From: Streptomyces sp. NBC_00102
Lineage (GTDB): Bacteria; Actinomycetota; Actinomycetes; Streptomycetales; Streptomycetaceae
Reading direction: 5' to 3'
Assembly (NCBI RefSeq): GCF_026343115.1
Contig: NZ_JAPEMC010000001.1
Span: 6,055,001-6,119,000, forward strand
Length of the DNA: 64,000 bases
Of the stretch, positions 17,005 to 27,081 are shown in pieces. The stretch's first letter is position 1. Each line of letters starts with the position of its first letter. The translations under genes were made by a program, and so were the position numbers. Below the pieces are notes generated by a model. It saw only the letters and a program-made list of their open reading frames with translations. It ran no database searches and was not told the origin of the DNA.

Positions 17005-18390
17005 TCAGCCCGAGCCCGCCGCGCGTACGGCCGTGCTCGCCTTGCGGGCCGCCACCAGGACCGGGTCCCAGACGGGGGAGAACGGCGGGGCGTACCCCAG
17101 GTCGAGCGCGGTCATCTCCTCCACCGTCATCCCGGCGGTCAGCGCCACCGCCGCGATGTCCACCCGCTTCGCGGCGCCCTCGCGGCCCACGATCTGCACG
17201 CCCAGCAGCCGGCCGGTGCGGTACTCGGCGAGCATCTTCACCGTCATGAGGGCCGCGCCCGGGTAGTAGCCGGCCCGGCCCGTCGACTCGATGGTGGCCG
17301 TCACGAACCGCAGCCCGACCGCCCGCGCGTCCTTCTCCCGCAGCCCGGTCCGGGCGATCTCCAGGTCGCAGACCTTGCTCACCGCCGTACCGACCACACC
17401 CGGGAACGTGCCGTAGCCGCCGCCGACGTTGGCGCCGATGACCTGGCCGTGCTTGTTGGCATGGGTGCCGAGCGCGATGTGCCGGGTGCGCTTCGCCACC
17501 AGGTCCAGCACCTCCACGCAGTCGCCGCCCGCCCAGATGTCCTCATGTCCGACCACCCGCATCGACAGGTCCGTCAGCAGGCCGCCGTGCGGCCCCAGCG
17601 GCAGACCGGCCGCGCGGGCGAGTTCCGTCTCCGGCTCCACGCCGATGCCGAGGACCACCACGTCCGCCGGGTACGTGGTGGCCTCGGTCTCCACCCCGGA
17701 CACCCGGCCGTCCGGGCCGGTGCGGATCGCCGTGACCGCCGCGCGGTTCACCGTCGTGATGCCGAGGCCGTCCATCGCCTCGTGCACCAGGCGCCCCATG
17801 TCCGGGTCGAGTGTGGCCATCGGCTGCTCGCCCCGGTTCAGCACGGTCACCTCGAAGCCCCGGTTCAGCATGGCCTCGGCCATCTCGACGCCGATGTACC
17901 CGGCGCCCACCACCACCGCGCGCCGCCTGCCGGGACCCGTCCGGTCCAGCGAGTCCAGCAGCGCCTGGCCGTCGTCGAGCGTCTGCACCCCGTGCACCCC
18001 GGGGGCGTCGATGCCGGGCAGCGGTGGACGCACCGGCCGGGCCCCGGTGCCGATCACCAGCTTGTCGTACCCGGTCCAGTACGCGTCACCGGTCTCCCGG
18101 TCCACCGCCCGCACCCGTCGGCCCGCCACGTCGATCTCCGTCACCTCGGTGCGGGTGCGCAGATCGATGCCCCGGGCCCGGTGCTCCTCGGGGGTGCGGG
18201 CGATCAGGTCGTCGCGCTCCGCCACGTCGCCGCCCACCCAGTACGGGATGCCGCAGGCGGAGTACGAGGAGAAGTGGCCGCGCTCGAAGGCCACGATGCT
18301 CAGCTCCTCGGGCCCCTTCAGTCTGCGGGCCTGCGACGCGGCGGACATGCCCGCCGCGTCGCCCCCGATGACCACCAGTCGCTCCGTCAT
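17005..18390 (-). CDS. FAD/NAD(P)-dependent oxidoreductase, CoA-disulfide reductase/NADH oxidase family (461 aa)
   Basis: The FAD-binding motif VVIGGDAAGMSAASQARRL opens the protein. The single redox Cys sits in SSYSACGIPYWVGG (about residue 44), as in CoA-disulfide reductases and NADH oxidases. A second Rossmann motif for NAD(P)H is VVVGAGYIGVEMAEAMLNRG, and the FAD ribityl contact is IWAGGDCVEV. The C-terminal dimerisation domain ends YAPPFSPVWDP, which is conserved in this family. It would reduce a disulfide, persulfide or oxygen; the substrate cannot be read from sequence. ATG at 18390. Confidence 0.87.
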   Translation of the reverse strand: MTERLVVIGGDAAGMSAASQARRLKGPEELSIVAFERGHFSSYSACGIPYWVGGDVAERDDLIARTPEEHRARGIDLRTRTEVTEIDVAGRRVRAVDRETGDAYWTGYDKLVIGTGARPVRPPLPGIDAPGVHGVQTLDDGQALLDSLDRTGPGRRRAVVVGAGYIGVEMAEAMLNRGFEVTVLNRGEQPMATLDPDMGRLVHEAMDGLGITTVNRAAVTAIRTGPDGRVSGVETEATTYPADVVVLGIGVEPETELARAAGLPLGPHGGLLTDLSMRVVGHEDIWAGGDCVEVLDLVAKRTRHIALGTHANKHGQVIGANVGGGYGTFPGVVGTAVSKVCDLEIARTGLREKDARAVGLRFVTATIESTGRAGYYPGAALMTVKMLAEYRTGRLLGVQIVGREGAAKRVDIAAVALTAGMTVEEMTALDLGYAPPFSPVWDPVLVAARKASTAVRAAGSG

Positions 18391-18457
18391 GCCAGGTCCC
18401 TTCCCGCCGCCGTGTGCCGACCACGCTAACGGCGCTTCCCGGTGTTGCGCGGCGGTC

Positions 18458-19504
18458 TCAGGGAGCGGGTGTCGTGCCCGCCTCCTCCCGCTCGTTCTCC
18501 TCCCGCTCGTTCTCCCCCCGCTCGTCCGCGACAACGGGGGCGGCGGGGGCGGCGGTCTCCGGGACGCGGCGACGGCGCACCGCCAGCCGCCAGACCACCA
18601 GGAGCAGGGCGACGGCCGCCAGGAACGGGGCGGTCGCACCGATCGCCATCGCGATCCACCGCACCGTCGTGACGAAAGCGTCCCATCCACCGGTCACCGC
18701 GTCCCAGAATCCGGGATCGTCGTCCTCCTCCGTGGCGAGGGTCTCCGGCTCGTAGAGGTCCAGGGTGATCGTCGCCAGCGACGTACGGTCGGCCAGGCTC
18801 GCCCGCTGTGCGAGCAGGGACTCAAGATTCGCCTGACGGCTGCTCAATTCCCCTTCCAGGGCGACGACATCGCTGATCCGCTCCGCCTTCTCCATCAGCG
18901 CGCGCACCCGCTCCACGCTGGCCCGCTGCGTCGCGACGCGGCTCTCCACGTCCACGACCTGGTCGGTGACGTCCTTCGCCTCCGAGGTGCGCGACAGCAG
19001 CTTGCCCGCACCGGTCAGCCGCTTCAGTACGCCCTCGTACCGGTCCTCCGGGACGCGCAGCACGAGGTGCGAGGAGTCGTGGGTGTCGTCCACCCGCTCG
19101 GTCGCCTCGCTCTCCACCAGCCCGCCGCTCCCCTCGGCGACGGACCGGGCCCCGGCGACGGCCTTCGGAACGCTCTTCACCTCGATGGACATCGTGGTGG
19201 TGCGGATGACGTGGGTGGCGGCCGGCGTGCTCTCGTCCACCGCCGTCCCGTCCGCCTTCCCGGCCGGGTCCCCGTCCGCCTTCCCGTCCGCCGCGGAACC
19301 GCCGCCGTCCGACCTGACGGGCCCGGACGCCGCCTTTGCGCCGTCGCCCTCCCCCTGTGCGGCGGCCGCCTTGTCGTCCGAGGCGGACCCGCTCATCGCT
19401 CCGGTGTCGCTCGCGCCGCACCCGGCCACCGTGAGCAGGGCGACGAGCGCCCCGGCCGCCAGGGCGGTGGTGCGGTGTCGCTGGGTTCTCTGCGTGGACT
19501 CCAT
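18458..19504 (-). CDS. DUF4349 lipoprotein (348 aa)
   Basis: The lipoprotein signal has LLTVAGC with the lipobox Cys at about residue 29. A low-complexity Gly/Ala/Asp/Ser spacer follows, then the DUF4349 domain (about 100-300) with a coiled-coil VESRVATQRASVERVRALMEKAERISDVVALEGELSSRQANLESL (shown only in part by its residues 190-240). A membrane helix (about 285-310) and an acidic repeat tail (EREENEREE) close the protein. The topology is therefore lipid-anchored outside with one late membrane helix. Function unknown. A gggggga SD precedes the ATG. It is divergent from hemG. Confidence 0.82.
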   Translation of the reverse strand: MESTQRTQRHRTTALAAGALVALLTVAGCGASDTGAMSGSASDDKAAAAQGEGDGAKAASGPVRSDGGGSAADGKADGDPAGKADGTAVDESTPAATHVIRTTTMSIEVKSVPKAVAGARSVAEGSGGLVESEATERVDDTHDSSHLVLRVPEDRYEGVLKRLTGAGKLLSRTSEAKDVTDQVVDVESRVATQRASVERVRALMEKAERISDVVALEGELSSRQANLESLLAQRASLADRTSLATITLDLYEPETLATEEDDDPGFWDAVTGGWDAFVTTVRWIAMAIGATAPFLAAVALLLVVWRLAVRRRRVPETAAPAAPVVADERGENEREENEREEAGTTPAP

Positions 19505-19630
19505 AACTGTTCCCCCCGGCTGGTGAGTTGATGTCCGCCCTTGGACGTGCCGGGCCACTGTCAGGTTTCCCTCGGGCGGTTTCGAAGCAGTCACGGTCGG
19601 GACTCGTTCCGGGTTTGAGAGAGTGGACCC

Positions 19631-21058
19631 ATGCAGGGTTCTGAACAGCACGCGCACGCCACCAAGCCGCACGTCGTCGTCATCGGCGGAGGGATCGCCG
19701 GACTCGCCGCCGCCCACCGGCTGCTCGGCACCGGGGTACGGGTCACCCTCCTGGAGGCCTCGGAGCGCCTCGGCGGGAAGCTCATGACCGGCGAGGTCGC
19801 GGGCGTCCAGGTCGACCTCGGCGCCGAATCGATGCTCGCCAGGCGCCCCGAAGCGGTCGGCCTGGCCCGCGCCGCCGGACTCGGCGACCGCCTCCAGCCA
19901 CCCGCCACGGCCGCCGCCTCCCTCTGGACGCGCGACGCGCTCCGCCCGATGCCCAAGGGCCACGTGATGGGCGTCCCGGGCGACCCGGAGGCGCTGCGCG
20001 AGGTGCTCTCGCCCGAGGGCATCGCCCGTATCGCCCAGGAGAGCGAGCTCACCGCGACGGCCGTGGGCGACGACGTCGCGATCGGCGCGTACGTCGCCGA
20101 CCGGCTCGGCCGCGAGGTCGTCGACCGCCTCGTGGAACCGCTGCTCGGCGGGGTGTACGCGGGCGACGCCTACCGGATCTCCATGCGGGCCGCCGTACCG
20201 CAGCTCTTCGACATCGCCCGCGAGGGCGGCCCGCTGCTCGACGGGGTGCGCCGGGTCCAGGAGCGGGGCGCCGCCCAGCAGGCGGGCGGGCCCGTCTTCC
20301 AGGGCATCGACGGCGGCCTCGGCACCCTTCCGGGCGCCGTCGCCGACACCGTGCGGGCCGCCGGGGGCGAGATCCTCACCGCCACCCCGGTGCTCGGCCT
20401 GTCCCGTACCGGGGCCGGCTGGGACGTGCGTACGGAGAAGCGGGTGATCACCGCCGACGGCATCGTCCTCGCCACCCCCGCCTGGTCCGCCTCCACCCTG
20501 CTGGCCGCCGAATCCCCGGGCGCGTCCGCCGAGTTGGCGGGCGTCGAGTACGCCTCGATGGCCCTGATCACCATGGCCTTCCGGCGCGCGGACATCGAGG
20601 CGGTGGAGGCCTTCCGCGGGCGCTCCGGCTTCCTGGTGCCCCCGGTCGACGGCCGCACGATCAAGGCCGCCACCTTCTCCAGCAACAAGTGGCAGTGGGT
20701 CGCCGACGCCGCCCCCGACCTCTTCGTGCTCCGCACCTCGGTCGGCCGGTACGGCGACGACGACCACCTGCACCGCGAGGACGACGAACTCGCCGCGGTC
20801 TCCCGCCGCGACCTCGCCGCCGCCACCGGCCTCACCGCCGAACCGGCCGGCACCACGGTCACCCGCTGGATCGGCGGGCTGCCGCAGTACCCGGTCGGCC
20901 ACCTCACCAAAGTCGAACGCATCCGCGGCGAGATCGCGAAGCTGCCCGCCCTGCGGGTCTGCGGCGCGGTCTACGACGGCGTCGGCATCCCGGCCTGCGT
21001 CCAGAGCGCCCAGCGCGCCGCCGACGAGATCGCGGCCGAGCTGGCGGGACGGCCGTGA
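19631..21058 (+). CDS. hemG: Protoporphyrinogen/coproporphyrinogen III oxidase, HemY/CgoX type (475 aa)
   Basis: An FAD enzyme oxidising the porphyrinogen to the porphyrin. The N-terminal dinucleotide motif is VVVIGGGIAGLAAAHRLLG with ASERLGGKL, and the family signature VEPLLGGVYAGDAYRIS lies near 175. The FAD-closing C-terminal motif has GVGIPACVQSAQRAADEI. The neighbouring HemQ implies the coproporphyrin-dependent pathway, so the physiological substrate is probably coproporphyrinogen III. hemQ follows after 126 nt on the same strand. Confidence 0.93.
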   Translation: MQGSEQHAHATKPHVVVIGGGIAGLAAAHRLLGTGVRVTLLEASERLGGKLMTGEVAGVQVDLGAESMLARRPEAVGLARAAGLGDRLQPPATAAASLWTRDALRPMPKGHVMGVPGDPEALREVLSPEGIARIAQESELTATAVGDDVAIGAYVADRLGREVVDRLVEPLLGGVYAGDAYRISMRAAVPQLFDIAREGGPLLDGVRRVQERGAAQQAGGPVFQGIDGGLGTLPGAVADTVRAAGGEILTATPVLGLSRTGAGWDVRTEKRVITADGIVLATPAWSASTLLAAESPGASAELAGVEYASMALITMAFRRADIEAVEAFRGRSGFLVPPVDGRTIKAATFSSNKWQWVADAAPDLFVLRTSVGRYGDDDHLHREDDELAAVSRRDLAAATGLTAEPAGTTVTRWIGGLPQYPVGHLTKVERIRGEIAKLPALRVCGAVYDGVGIPACVQSAQRAADEIAAELAGRP

Positions 21059-21184
21059 CGGGGGACATGACGGGGCCCGCAGCGACCGGGACGGCGGGGA
21101 GATCGCCGGGGGAGACCTCCGGGGAGATCATCGCCACGCCGACCCTGGTTCGGGGCACGGAAGACGAGGCGGGACAATAGCCGT

Positions 21185-21898
21185 ATGAGTGCGCCTGAGA
21201 AGATCCCGAACGCCGGTAAGAAGGCCAAGGACCTCAACGAGGTCATCCGCTACACCCTGTGGTCCGTCTTCAAGCTGCGCGACGTGCTGCCGGAGGACCG
21301 CGCGGGTTACGCCGACGAGGTCCAGGAGCTGTTCGACCAGCTCGCCGCCAAGGACATCACCGTCCGGGGCACCTACGACCTCTCCGGTCTGCGGGCCGAC
21401 GCCGACCTGATGATCTGGTGGCACGCCGAGACCTCGGACGAGCTCCAGGAGGCGTACAACCTCTTCCGGCGCACCAAGCTGGGCCGCGCTCTGGAGCCGG
21501 TCTGGTCGAACATGGCGCTGCACCGCCCCGCCGAGTTCAACAAGTCGCACATCCCGGCCTTCCTCGCCGACGAGACGCCCCGCGACTACGTCAGCGTCTA
21601 CCCGTTCGTGCGCAGTTACGACTGGTACCTGCTGCCCGACGAGGACCGCCGCCGGATGCTCGCCGACCACGGCAAGATGGCCCGCGGCTTCCCCGACGTC
21701 CGCGCCAACACGGTGGCCTCGTTCTCGCTCGGCGACTACGAGTGGCTGCTGGCCTTCGAGGCCGACGAGCTCTACCGCATCGTCGACCTGATGCGCCACC
21801 TGCGGGCCTCCGAGGCACGGCTGCACGTGCGCGAAGAAGTGCCGTTCTACACCGGTCGCCGCAAGGCGGTCGCCGACCTCGTCGCGGGTCTCGCGTAG
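21185..21898 (+). CDS. hemQ: HemQ, coproheme decarboxylase / haem b synthase (237 aa)
   Basis: A chlorite-dismutase-fold protein that decarboxylates coproheme to haem b with peroxide. Recognisable features are [13 protein letters not shown] at the start, the catalytic-Tyr strand [14 protein letters not shown] (about residue 137) and the proximal His region [17 protein letters not shown]. It ends in the family's C-terminal FYTGRRK. Length matches the family. It is co-directional with hemG, and together with hemE completes three steps of the actinobacterial route. Confidence 0.93.
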   Translation: MSAPEKIPNAGKKAKDLNEVIRYTLWSVFKLRDVLPEDRAGYADEVQELFDQLAAKDITVRGTYDLSGLRADADLMIWWHAETSDELQEAYNLFRRTKLGRALEPVWSNMALHRPAEFNKSHIPAFLADETPRDYVSVYPFVRSYDWYLLPDEDRRRMLADHGKMARGFPDVRANTVASFSLGDYEWLLAFEADELYRIVDLMRHLRASEARLHVREEVPFYTGRRKAVADLVAGLA

Positions 21899-22044
21899 GG
21901 TCCTCTGGTCGGCGTTCTCCCGGGGGCCCTCCCGGAAGACCGTCGGCCACCCGCACACCTGGTGGCCCGACTCGCAATGCCGGCGTTTCCCGGCCACCCC
22001 CGACCCGGAAGATCAGACGGCGTCCGGACGCCTCCAGCGTCACG

Positions 22045-22120
22045 GACAGCCGCTCCAGCGACACCGGGTCCGGCTCCGGGTGCGGCTCGCAGCCTGCGTG
22101 CCGCACCGGCGTCCTTCCGG
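22045..22120 (-). pseudogene. Possible remnant of an alpha/beta-hydrolase C-terminus
   Basis: On the minus strand this stretch encodes C-E-P-H-P-E-P-D-P-V-S-L-E-R, closely matching C-A-P-H-P-E-P-N-P-V-S-L-H-R at the C-terminus of the intact hydrolase at 25.3 kb; the DNA agrees at 27 of 30 positions around 22059-22088. Nothing upstream resembles the rest of the enzyme. The whole gap 21899-22250 contains no intact gene. Chance or gene conversion cannot be excluded over so short a match. Confidence 0.35.
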
Positions 22121-22250
22121 GGCGTGCGTGTCCTCGTGACCCGCACGCCCCGGGACCCAGGGCCCGCGTCCGCATCCCTCCGCGAGGCACCGGGGCGCGG
22201 CGGCGCCACCGCCTCCCGGGCCGCCCCAGAAGAAAGCCCGAAGCCCGGTC

Positions 22251-23225
22251 ATGACGTCTCCGTCCGTTTCGCCTTCCGCGCCCGTCACCGTCATCGGTGA
22301 GGCCGTCGCCGACGCGTTCGTCGGGACGACCGCCCCGGACGGCTCGACCCCGCTGACCGTCCACGCGGGTGGCGGACCCGCCAACACCGCCGTCGCCCTC
22401 GCCCGGCTCGGCACCCCCACCCGCTTCGCCGGCCGCCTCTCCGCGGGCCCCCTCGGCGCCCTGCTGCGCGAACGGCTCGCCTCCTCCGGCGTCGACCTCG
22501 GCCCCTCGGTCACCAGCGCCCGCCCCGCGACCCTCGCCCTCGCGCGGATCGACGAGAACGGCGGCGCCTCCTACGACTTCTACGCCGAGTCCACCGCCGA
22601 CTGGCAGTGGACGCCCGCCGAACTCGCCGCCGCACTCACGGCCGGACCGCCCGCCGTCTGCGTCCACACCGGCAGCCTCGCCCTCGCCCTGCCGCCGGGC
22701 GCCGCCGCGATCGAAGCCGCCCTGGAACACGCCCGGGACACCGCCACCGTCTGCGTCGACCCCAATGTGCGCCCCACTCTGGTCGACGTGGAGCACCTGC
22801 GCTCCCGTCTCCCGCACTGGTGCGCCCTGGCCGACATCGTCCGTGTCAGCGCCGACGACGTGGAGCTGCTGATGCCGGGGACCGGGCCCGAGGAGGCCGC
22901 GGACCGGCTGCTCGCGGCGGGTGCCGCGCTCGCCGTGGTGACCCTCGGCGCCGACGGCGCCCTCGCCCGTACCCGCGACTTCGGCGTCCGGGTCCCCGCG
23001 CCCGCGGTCGACGTGGTCGACACGATCGGCGCCGGGGACGCCTTCACCGGCGGACTCCTCCACCGCCTCGCCGCGGACGGGCTGCTGGGCGGCCGTCTGA
23101 ACGGGCTGACCGAGGCCGCGTTGCGGGACGCGACGGAGTTCGCCGTCGCGGTAGCCGCCCGCACCTGCGAGGTCGCGGGCGCTCAGCCGCCGTACGCCGC
23201 CGAGATGGCCGAGCGCGCGGGCTGA
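22251..23225 (+). CDS. PfkB-family carbohydrate kinase (324 aa)
   Basis: A ribokinase-like sugar kinase. The substrate-side motif is VHAGGGPANTAVALARLG (about residue 36) and the ATP/anion-hole signature is DTIGAGDAFTGGLLHRL (about 262, catalytic Asp in GAGD). Length and both signatures fit fructokinases/ribokinases; the sugar is not predictable. ATG start with a weak SD. Isolated between hemQ and a broken gene. Confidence 0.9.
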   Translation: MTSPSVSPSAPVTVIGEAVADAFVGTTAPDGSTPLTVHAGGGPANTAVALARLGTPTRFAGRLSAGPLGALLRERLASSGVDLGPSVTSARPATLALARIDENGGASYDFYAESTADWQWTPAELAAALTAGPPAVCVHTGSLALALPPGAAAIEAALEHARDTATVCVDPNVRPTLVDVEHLRSRLPHWCALADIVRVSADDVELLMPGTGPEEAADRLLAAGAALAVVTLGADGALARTRDFGVRVPAPAVDVVDTIGAGDAFTGGLLHRLAADGLLGGRLNGLTEAALRDATEFAVAVAARTCEVAGAQPPYAAEMAERAG

Positions 23226-23344
23226 CGGCCGCTCACGGGCCCGCCCGGGTGCGGCCGGCGCCGGGCCCCCGTTCCCGAACCCGCTCCGGGAAGCCCGGGC
23301 CGAGGGGTCTTCTTCCACCGCGAACCGGCTGGGATCATGGCCGC

Positions 23345-25272
23345 GTGCAACGCCGAGAAGAACTCCACGAACTGCTCGCCCACGCCGGACTGGTGGTCGT
23401 CGAGGACGTGCCCCCGGGCGACCTGTTCCCTGCGGAGGCGGGCTGGCGCATCGCGCGGGGGATCGCCGCACCGGCGGGAGCGGCCCGCGAGGCGCTCGGT
23501 GCGGCGTGGTGGCGCCGTCTGCGCGACGCCGACGGCGAGTTCCTGGTGGCCGTCCTCGGGCACCGGATCGGCGGCAACGACTCCTGGTGGACCCGGGTGC
23601 GCCATGCCGGGAGCGGGGTGCCGGATCTGACCCGCGCCCCGGGGTTCGTGGCGCTCTCCCTCGACGGGCAGGTACTGCTGGCGGACGTGCCCGGCGCTGA
23701 TGGGCCCCGGGTGACGGCCCTCGACCGGCTGCCGGAGCGGCTGGAGGAGACCGCCGAAGCCGCCGGACGGGAAACGGCGGCCGAGCGCGCCGAGGTGTGG
23801 GCGAAGGTGCCCGCCCGGCACGCGTGGCCTCTGCACTGGGCACAGTGGCTGGGAAACAATCCGGCCGCGCCGGACGGACTCCTGATCCGGCTGCTGGACG
23901 TGGAGGACGGCTTCCTGCACGGATGCGACCGGCCCGCCGTCCTCGACGCCGCCGTGGCGCACCCCGATCCGCGGGTGCGGTCGAGGCCCGCCGACACCTT
24001 TCGGCCCAAGCTCACGTCCGATCAGTGGATACGGCTGGTCCGCGCCGAGCCCTCGCCGGACCGGCGCGTCCTCTGGGCCGAGCACGCCCGCGCCTGGGGC
24101 GCAGAGCTCCCCGAGGACCTGTACGAGGAACTCCTCGTCGGCCCCTCCCGGGCGCGGGCCGCCGAACTCCCCGGGCTTCCCGCACAGCACCTCCCCGGCC
24201 TCGTGGCCGACTCCGATCCCCGGGTGCGTGGGCCGCGGCCTGCGCCCGCTGGGAGGAACTCGCCACACCGCTGCGGGAGCGTCTGCTGGCCGACACCGAC
24301 CGGGCGGTGCGAACGGCCGCGCTGCTCGCCCACCACACCGGCGTACCGATGCCTCGCGAGGTGTTCGCCGCCCTGCCCGACCCCCGGCGGGCGCTCGAAC
24401 GGTGCCGTCTCACGCCCGAGCTGGAGGCGGACCTGGTCCGGGACCGGAACGAGGAGGTACGGCAGGCTCTGGCCGCCAACCCTGGTCTGAGCACACGGGG
24501 CGTCGCCGTACTGTCCGACGATCCGCACGGCGGCGTCCGCTCCGCGGTGGCGCTGCGCGCCGACCTCACCGAGGAACGACGTGCCGCGATACGCCACGAC
24601 TTCGACTCGACGTCGATGTCCCACACGCTGCCCTGGGTCGAAGACCTGCACGGCGACGCCGACGCGATGCGCCGCCTCGCCGCGTCGTCCCATCCGCTGA
24701 TCCGCCGCAGCGTGGCCCGGGCCCGGCACCTCCCGCCGGACGTGGTGGCACGCCTGGCGGGGGACGAGGACCGGACGGTCCACCTGTTCCTCGCCGAATC
24801 GTGCGAGGACACGCCGGCAGACGTGTTGCTGGAGGTCTGGCGCTGGTGGGACGGCAGCTTCAGCCACCCCGACCGGCCCCGCAGCCACCCCAACTTCCCC
24901 CGCGCGGGCCTGCTGCACCACATCGCCGACCCCAGCGGGCGGATGCGCCGGCTCGCCCTGGACGATCCGGAGTCGACACCCGCCGACGTCGCACGCCTGG
25001 CCCGGGACCCCGAAGCCGAGGTGCGCCGACGCGCGGCCGAGGACCCCCGGCTGGCACCCGCCGACGCGGTGCGGCTGCTGAACGACCCGGCGGCCCACGT
25101 CCGCGCCACCGCCGTGCGCAGTCCGCGGCTGCCCGCCCGTGTCCTTGCCGAGCTCCTGCACGACCGGGACACGGCATGCGCCGCGGTCACGAACCCCGCG
25201 ATCCCGGTCCCCGTCCTGCACCGCCTTTTCGACGCGGCGGCGGCAGCCATGGCAGCCGTGCGGTCGACGTGA
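23345..25272 (+). pseudogene. Frameshifted leucine-rich-repeat-variant/HEAT-like repeat protein
   Basis: Two open segments in different frames make one protein of about 640 residues. The first runs from GTG 23345 (VQRREELHELLAHAGLVVVED) to about 24230, ending LPGLVADSDPRVR. The second resumes with WAAACARWEELATPLRERLL and runs to 25272. The join needs one extra base near 24228-24232 (a base is missing in gtgcg_tgggcc). The second half is a run of about 23-residue helical repeats (for example DPEAEVRRRAAEDPRLAPA, NDPAAHVRATAVRSPRLPA), as in LRV proteins; the first half is less regular. Function is unknown; such solenoids usually bind proteins. The frameshift may be a real mutation or a sequencing indel. 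Confidence 0.75.
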
Positions 25273-25288
25273 CCCGGTGGGCGCCCCG

Positions 25289-26932
25289 TCAGACGCCCGG
25301 CTCGCCCCGCAGGAGACTCTGCGGCCCGGCGTCCCGAGGGACGGCGCGGTGCAGCGAGACCGGGTTCGGTTCCGGGTGCGGGGCACACTCGGTGTCCCTC
25401 TCGGGCACCCGGCCCGTCAGCAGGTACGTCTCCAGGTGGCCGTTGACGCAGGCGTTGTCGGCGCCGCCGATGCCGTGCGAGCCCGCGTCCCGCTCGGTGA
25501 CCAGCGCCGCCCCCGGCAGCCGCCGCACCAGCTCCACCGCACCCGCGTAGGGCGTCACCCCGTCCCGCTCCGCCGCGAGCACCAGCACCGACGGGAGTTC
25601 GCCGCGCCCGGTCCGTACGTCGAGGGGCTGCCTGCGGGGTACCGGCCAGGAGGCGCACGGCAGGTTCGCCCAGGCGCCCGCCCAGGTGGCGAACGGGGCC
25701 CGGCGGGCCGCCCGGGTGTGGTCGCGGTCCCAGGTCGGCCAGTCGGCGGGCCACACACCGTCGTTGCACTCCACCGCCGTGCGGACCGCCTCGGCGTTCT
25801 CGTCGCCCTTCGCCGTGTACGGCCGCGGGGACGCCTGGGTGATCAGCGGCTCCGGGTCGCCCTCGACGTACGCCGAGAGGGCCGACGCGCGCATCGCCCA
25901 GTAGTCGTCGTAGTACGCCGCGGCCAGGAAGGCCGCCTGGAGCTGGGCCGTCCCGACCTTCCCGCCCGCCGGGTTCCGCGACAACGCGGTCCGCACCTCG
26001 TCGTACCGGCCGCGCACCGCACCGGCCGTCGTCCCCAGGCCGTACACGTCGTCGTGGCGGGCGACCCAGGACAGGAAGTCCTCGAAGCGGGACTCCAGGG
26101 CGCGCGAGCGGGCCAGCCCCGACCGGTAGCCGATCCGCCGGGCGTCCGGGTCGAGCGGCGAGTCGAAGACCATCCGGCGTACGTGCGACGGGAAGAGCGT
26201 CGCGTACAGCGCCCCTACGTAAGCGCCCTGGTCGGTGCCCATGAACGTCAGCCGGGGCTCGCCCAGCGCGGCCCGCAGCACCTCCAGATCACGGGCGCCG
26301 TCCAGCGAGGAGTAGTGGCGCAGCGCCGGGCCGGCGGCGAGCGCGCATCCGTCCGCGTACGCCTTCGCGAGGACGGTCCGCTCCCCCTTGTACGCGGACG
26401 AGGGCTGCTGCGGCGAGTCGGTGGGAGCCCCGGCCGCCTCCTCGGGGGGACGACACGACAGCGCGGGCGACGGGGCGACGCCGCGTGGCGCGTAGCCGAC
26501 CAGGTCATAGGCGCGGGCGGTCTTCCGCCAGGCCGCCCAGTCGCCGACCAGCGGGAAGGTGATGCTCGCGGCCCCCGGCCCGCCCGGATCGTAGACCAGT
26601 GCGCCCTGGCGCTCCGACGGGCTCCCGGTGGCTGCCGTACGGCTGACGGCCAATTCGATCCGCGGCCCGTACGGGTGCGCGTAGTCGACGGGCACGGTGA
26701 AGGTCCCGCACCGCAGCGACTCGGGCAGCATCTCGCTCTCCGGGCAGTCGGCGAAGGCGATGCCCCGCTCCCGTGCCCGGGCGGCCGCGAGAACCGTCCC
26801 CCACACCTCCGGCACCGTGACGTCCGCCCGGGCCGTGGTCCCGGTGGCCGGGGTGGTGGCCGTGGCGGATGCGGCGGGCAGCGCGGCGAGGACCAGCGCC
26901 CCGGCCGTCGCGTACCGGGTGACTGCTCTCAC
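25289..26932 (-). CDS. Secreted alpha/beta hydrolase, TAP-like, with Asp at the nucleophile position (547 aa)
   Basis: An N-terminal Sec signal peptide (MRAVTRYATAGALVLAALPA). The fold matches the secreted tripeptidyl-aminopeptidase-like hydrolases: VYDPGGPGAASITF (oxyanion region), then LTFMGTDQGAYVGALYATLF, where the family has G-x-S-x-G but the codon at 26231-26233 is GAC (Asp234). The acid and His are present in the C-terminal TAP-like domain (LAAERDGVTPY and DAGSHGIGG). It ends in a Cys-containing tail shared with the remnant at 22.05 kb. An Asp nucleophile occurs in epoxide hydrolases and dehalogenases, but here it may equally mean loss of peptidase activity. GTG start, aaggga upstream. 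Confidence 0.82.
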   Translation of the reverse strand: MRAVTRYATAGALVLAALPAASATATTPATGTTARADVTVPEVWGTVLAAARARERGIAFADCPESEMLPESLRCGTFTVPVDYAHPYGPRIELAVSRTAATGSPSERQGALVYDPGGPGAASITFPLVGDWAAWRKTARAYDLVGYAPRGVAPSPALSCRPPEEAAGAPTDSPQQPSSAYKGERTVLAKAYADGCALAAGPALRHYSSLDGARDLEVLRAALGEPRLTFMGTDQGAYVGALYATLFPSHVRRMVFDSPLDPDARRIGYRSGLARSRALESRFEDFLSWVARHDDVYGLGTTAGAVRGRYDEVRTALSRNPAGGKVGTAQLQAAFLAAAYYDDYWAMRASALSAYVEGDPEPLITQASPRPYTAKGDENAEAVRTAVECNDGVWPADWPTWDRDHTRAARRAPFATWAGAWANLPCASWPVPRRQPLDVRTGRGELPSVLVLAAERDGVTPYAGAVELVRRLPGAALVTERDAGSHGIGGADNACVNGHLETYLLTGRVPERDTECAPHPEPNPVSLHRAVPRDAGPQSLLRGEPGV

Positions 26933-27081
26933 CGGTTGGTCCCTTCGTCCCGGCCCTCGTGGAGCCTCTCCAGCGGGAAGAGGATCGTCGGGCGCGCGGC
27001 CGGTGAAGTAAAGGACCGTCGACAGGCGTCAGGAAGCGTGTTCCGGCGCGAGGACGGCGTGCGCGGTGCCGTGTCCGGTTG

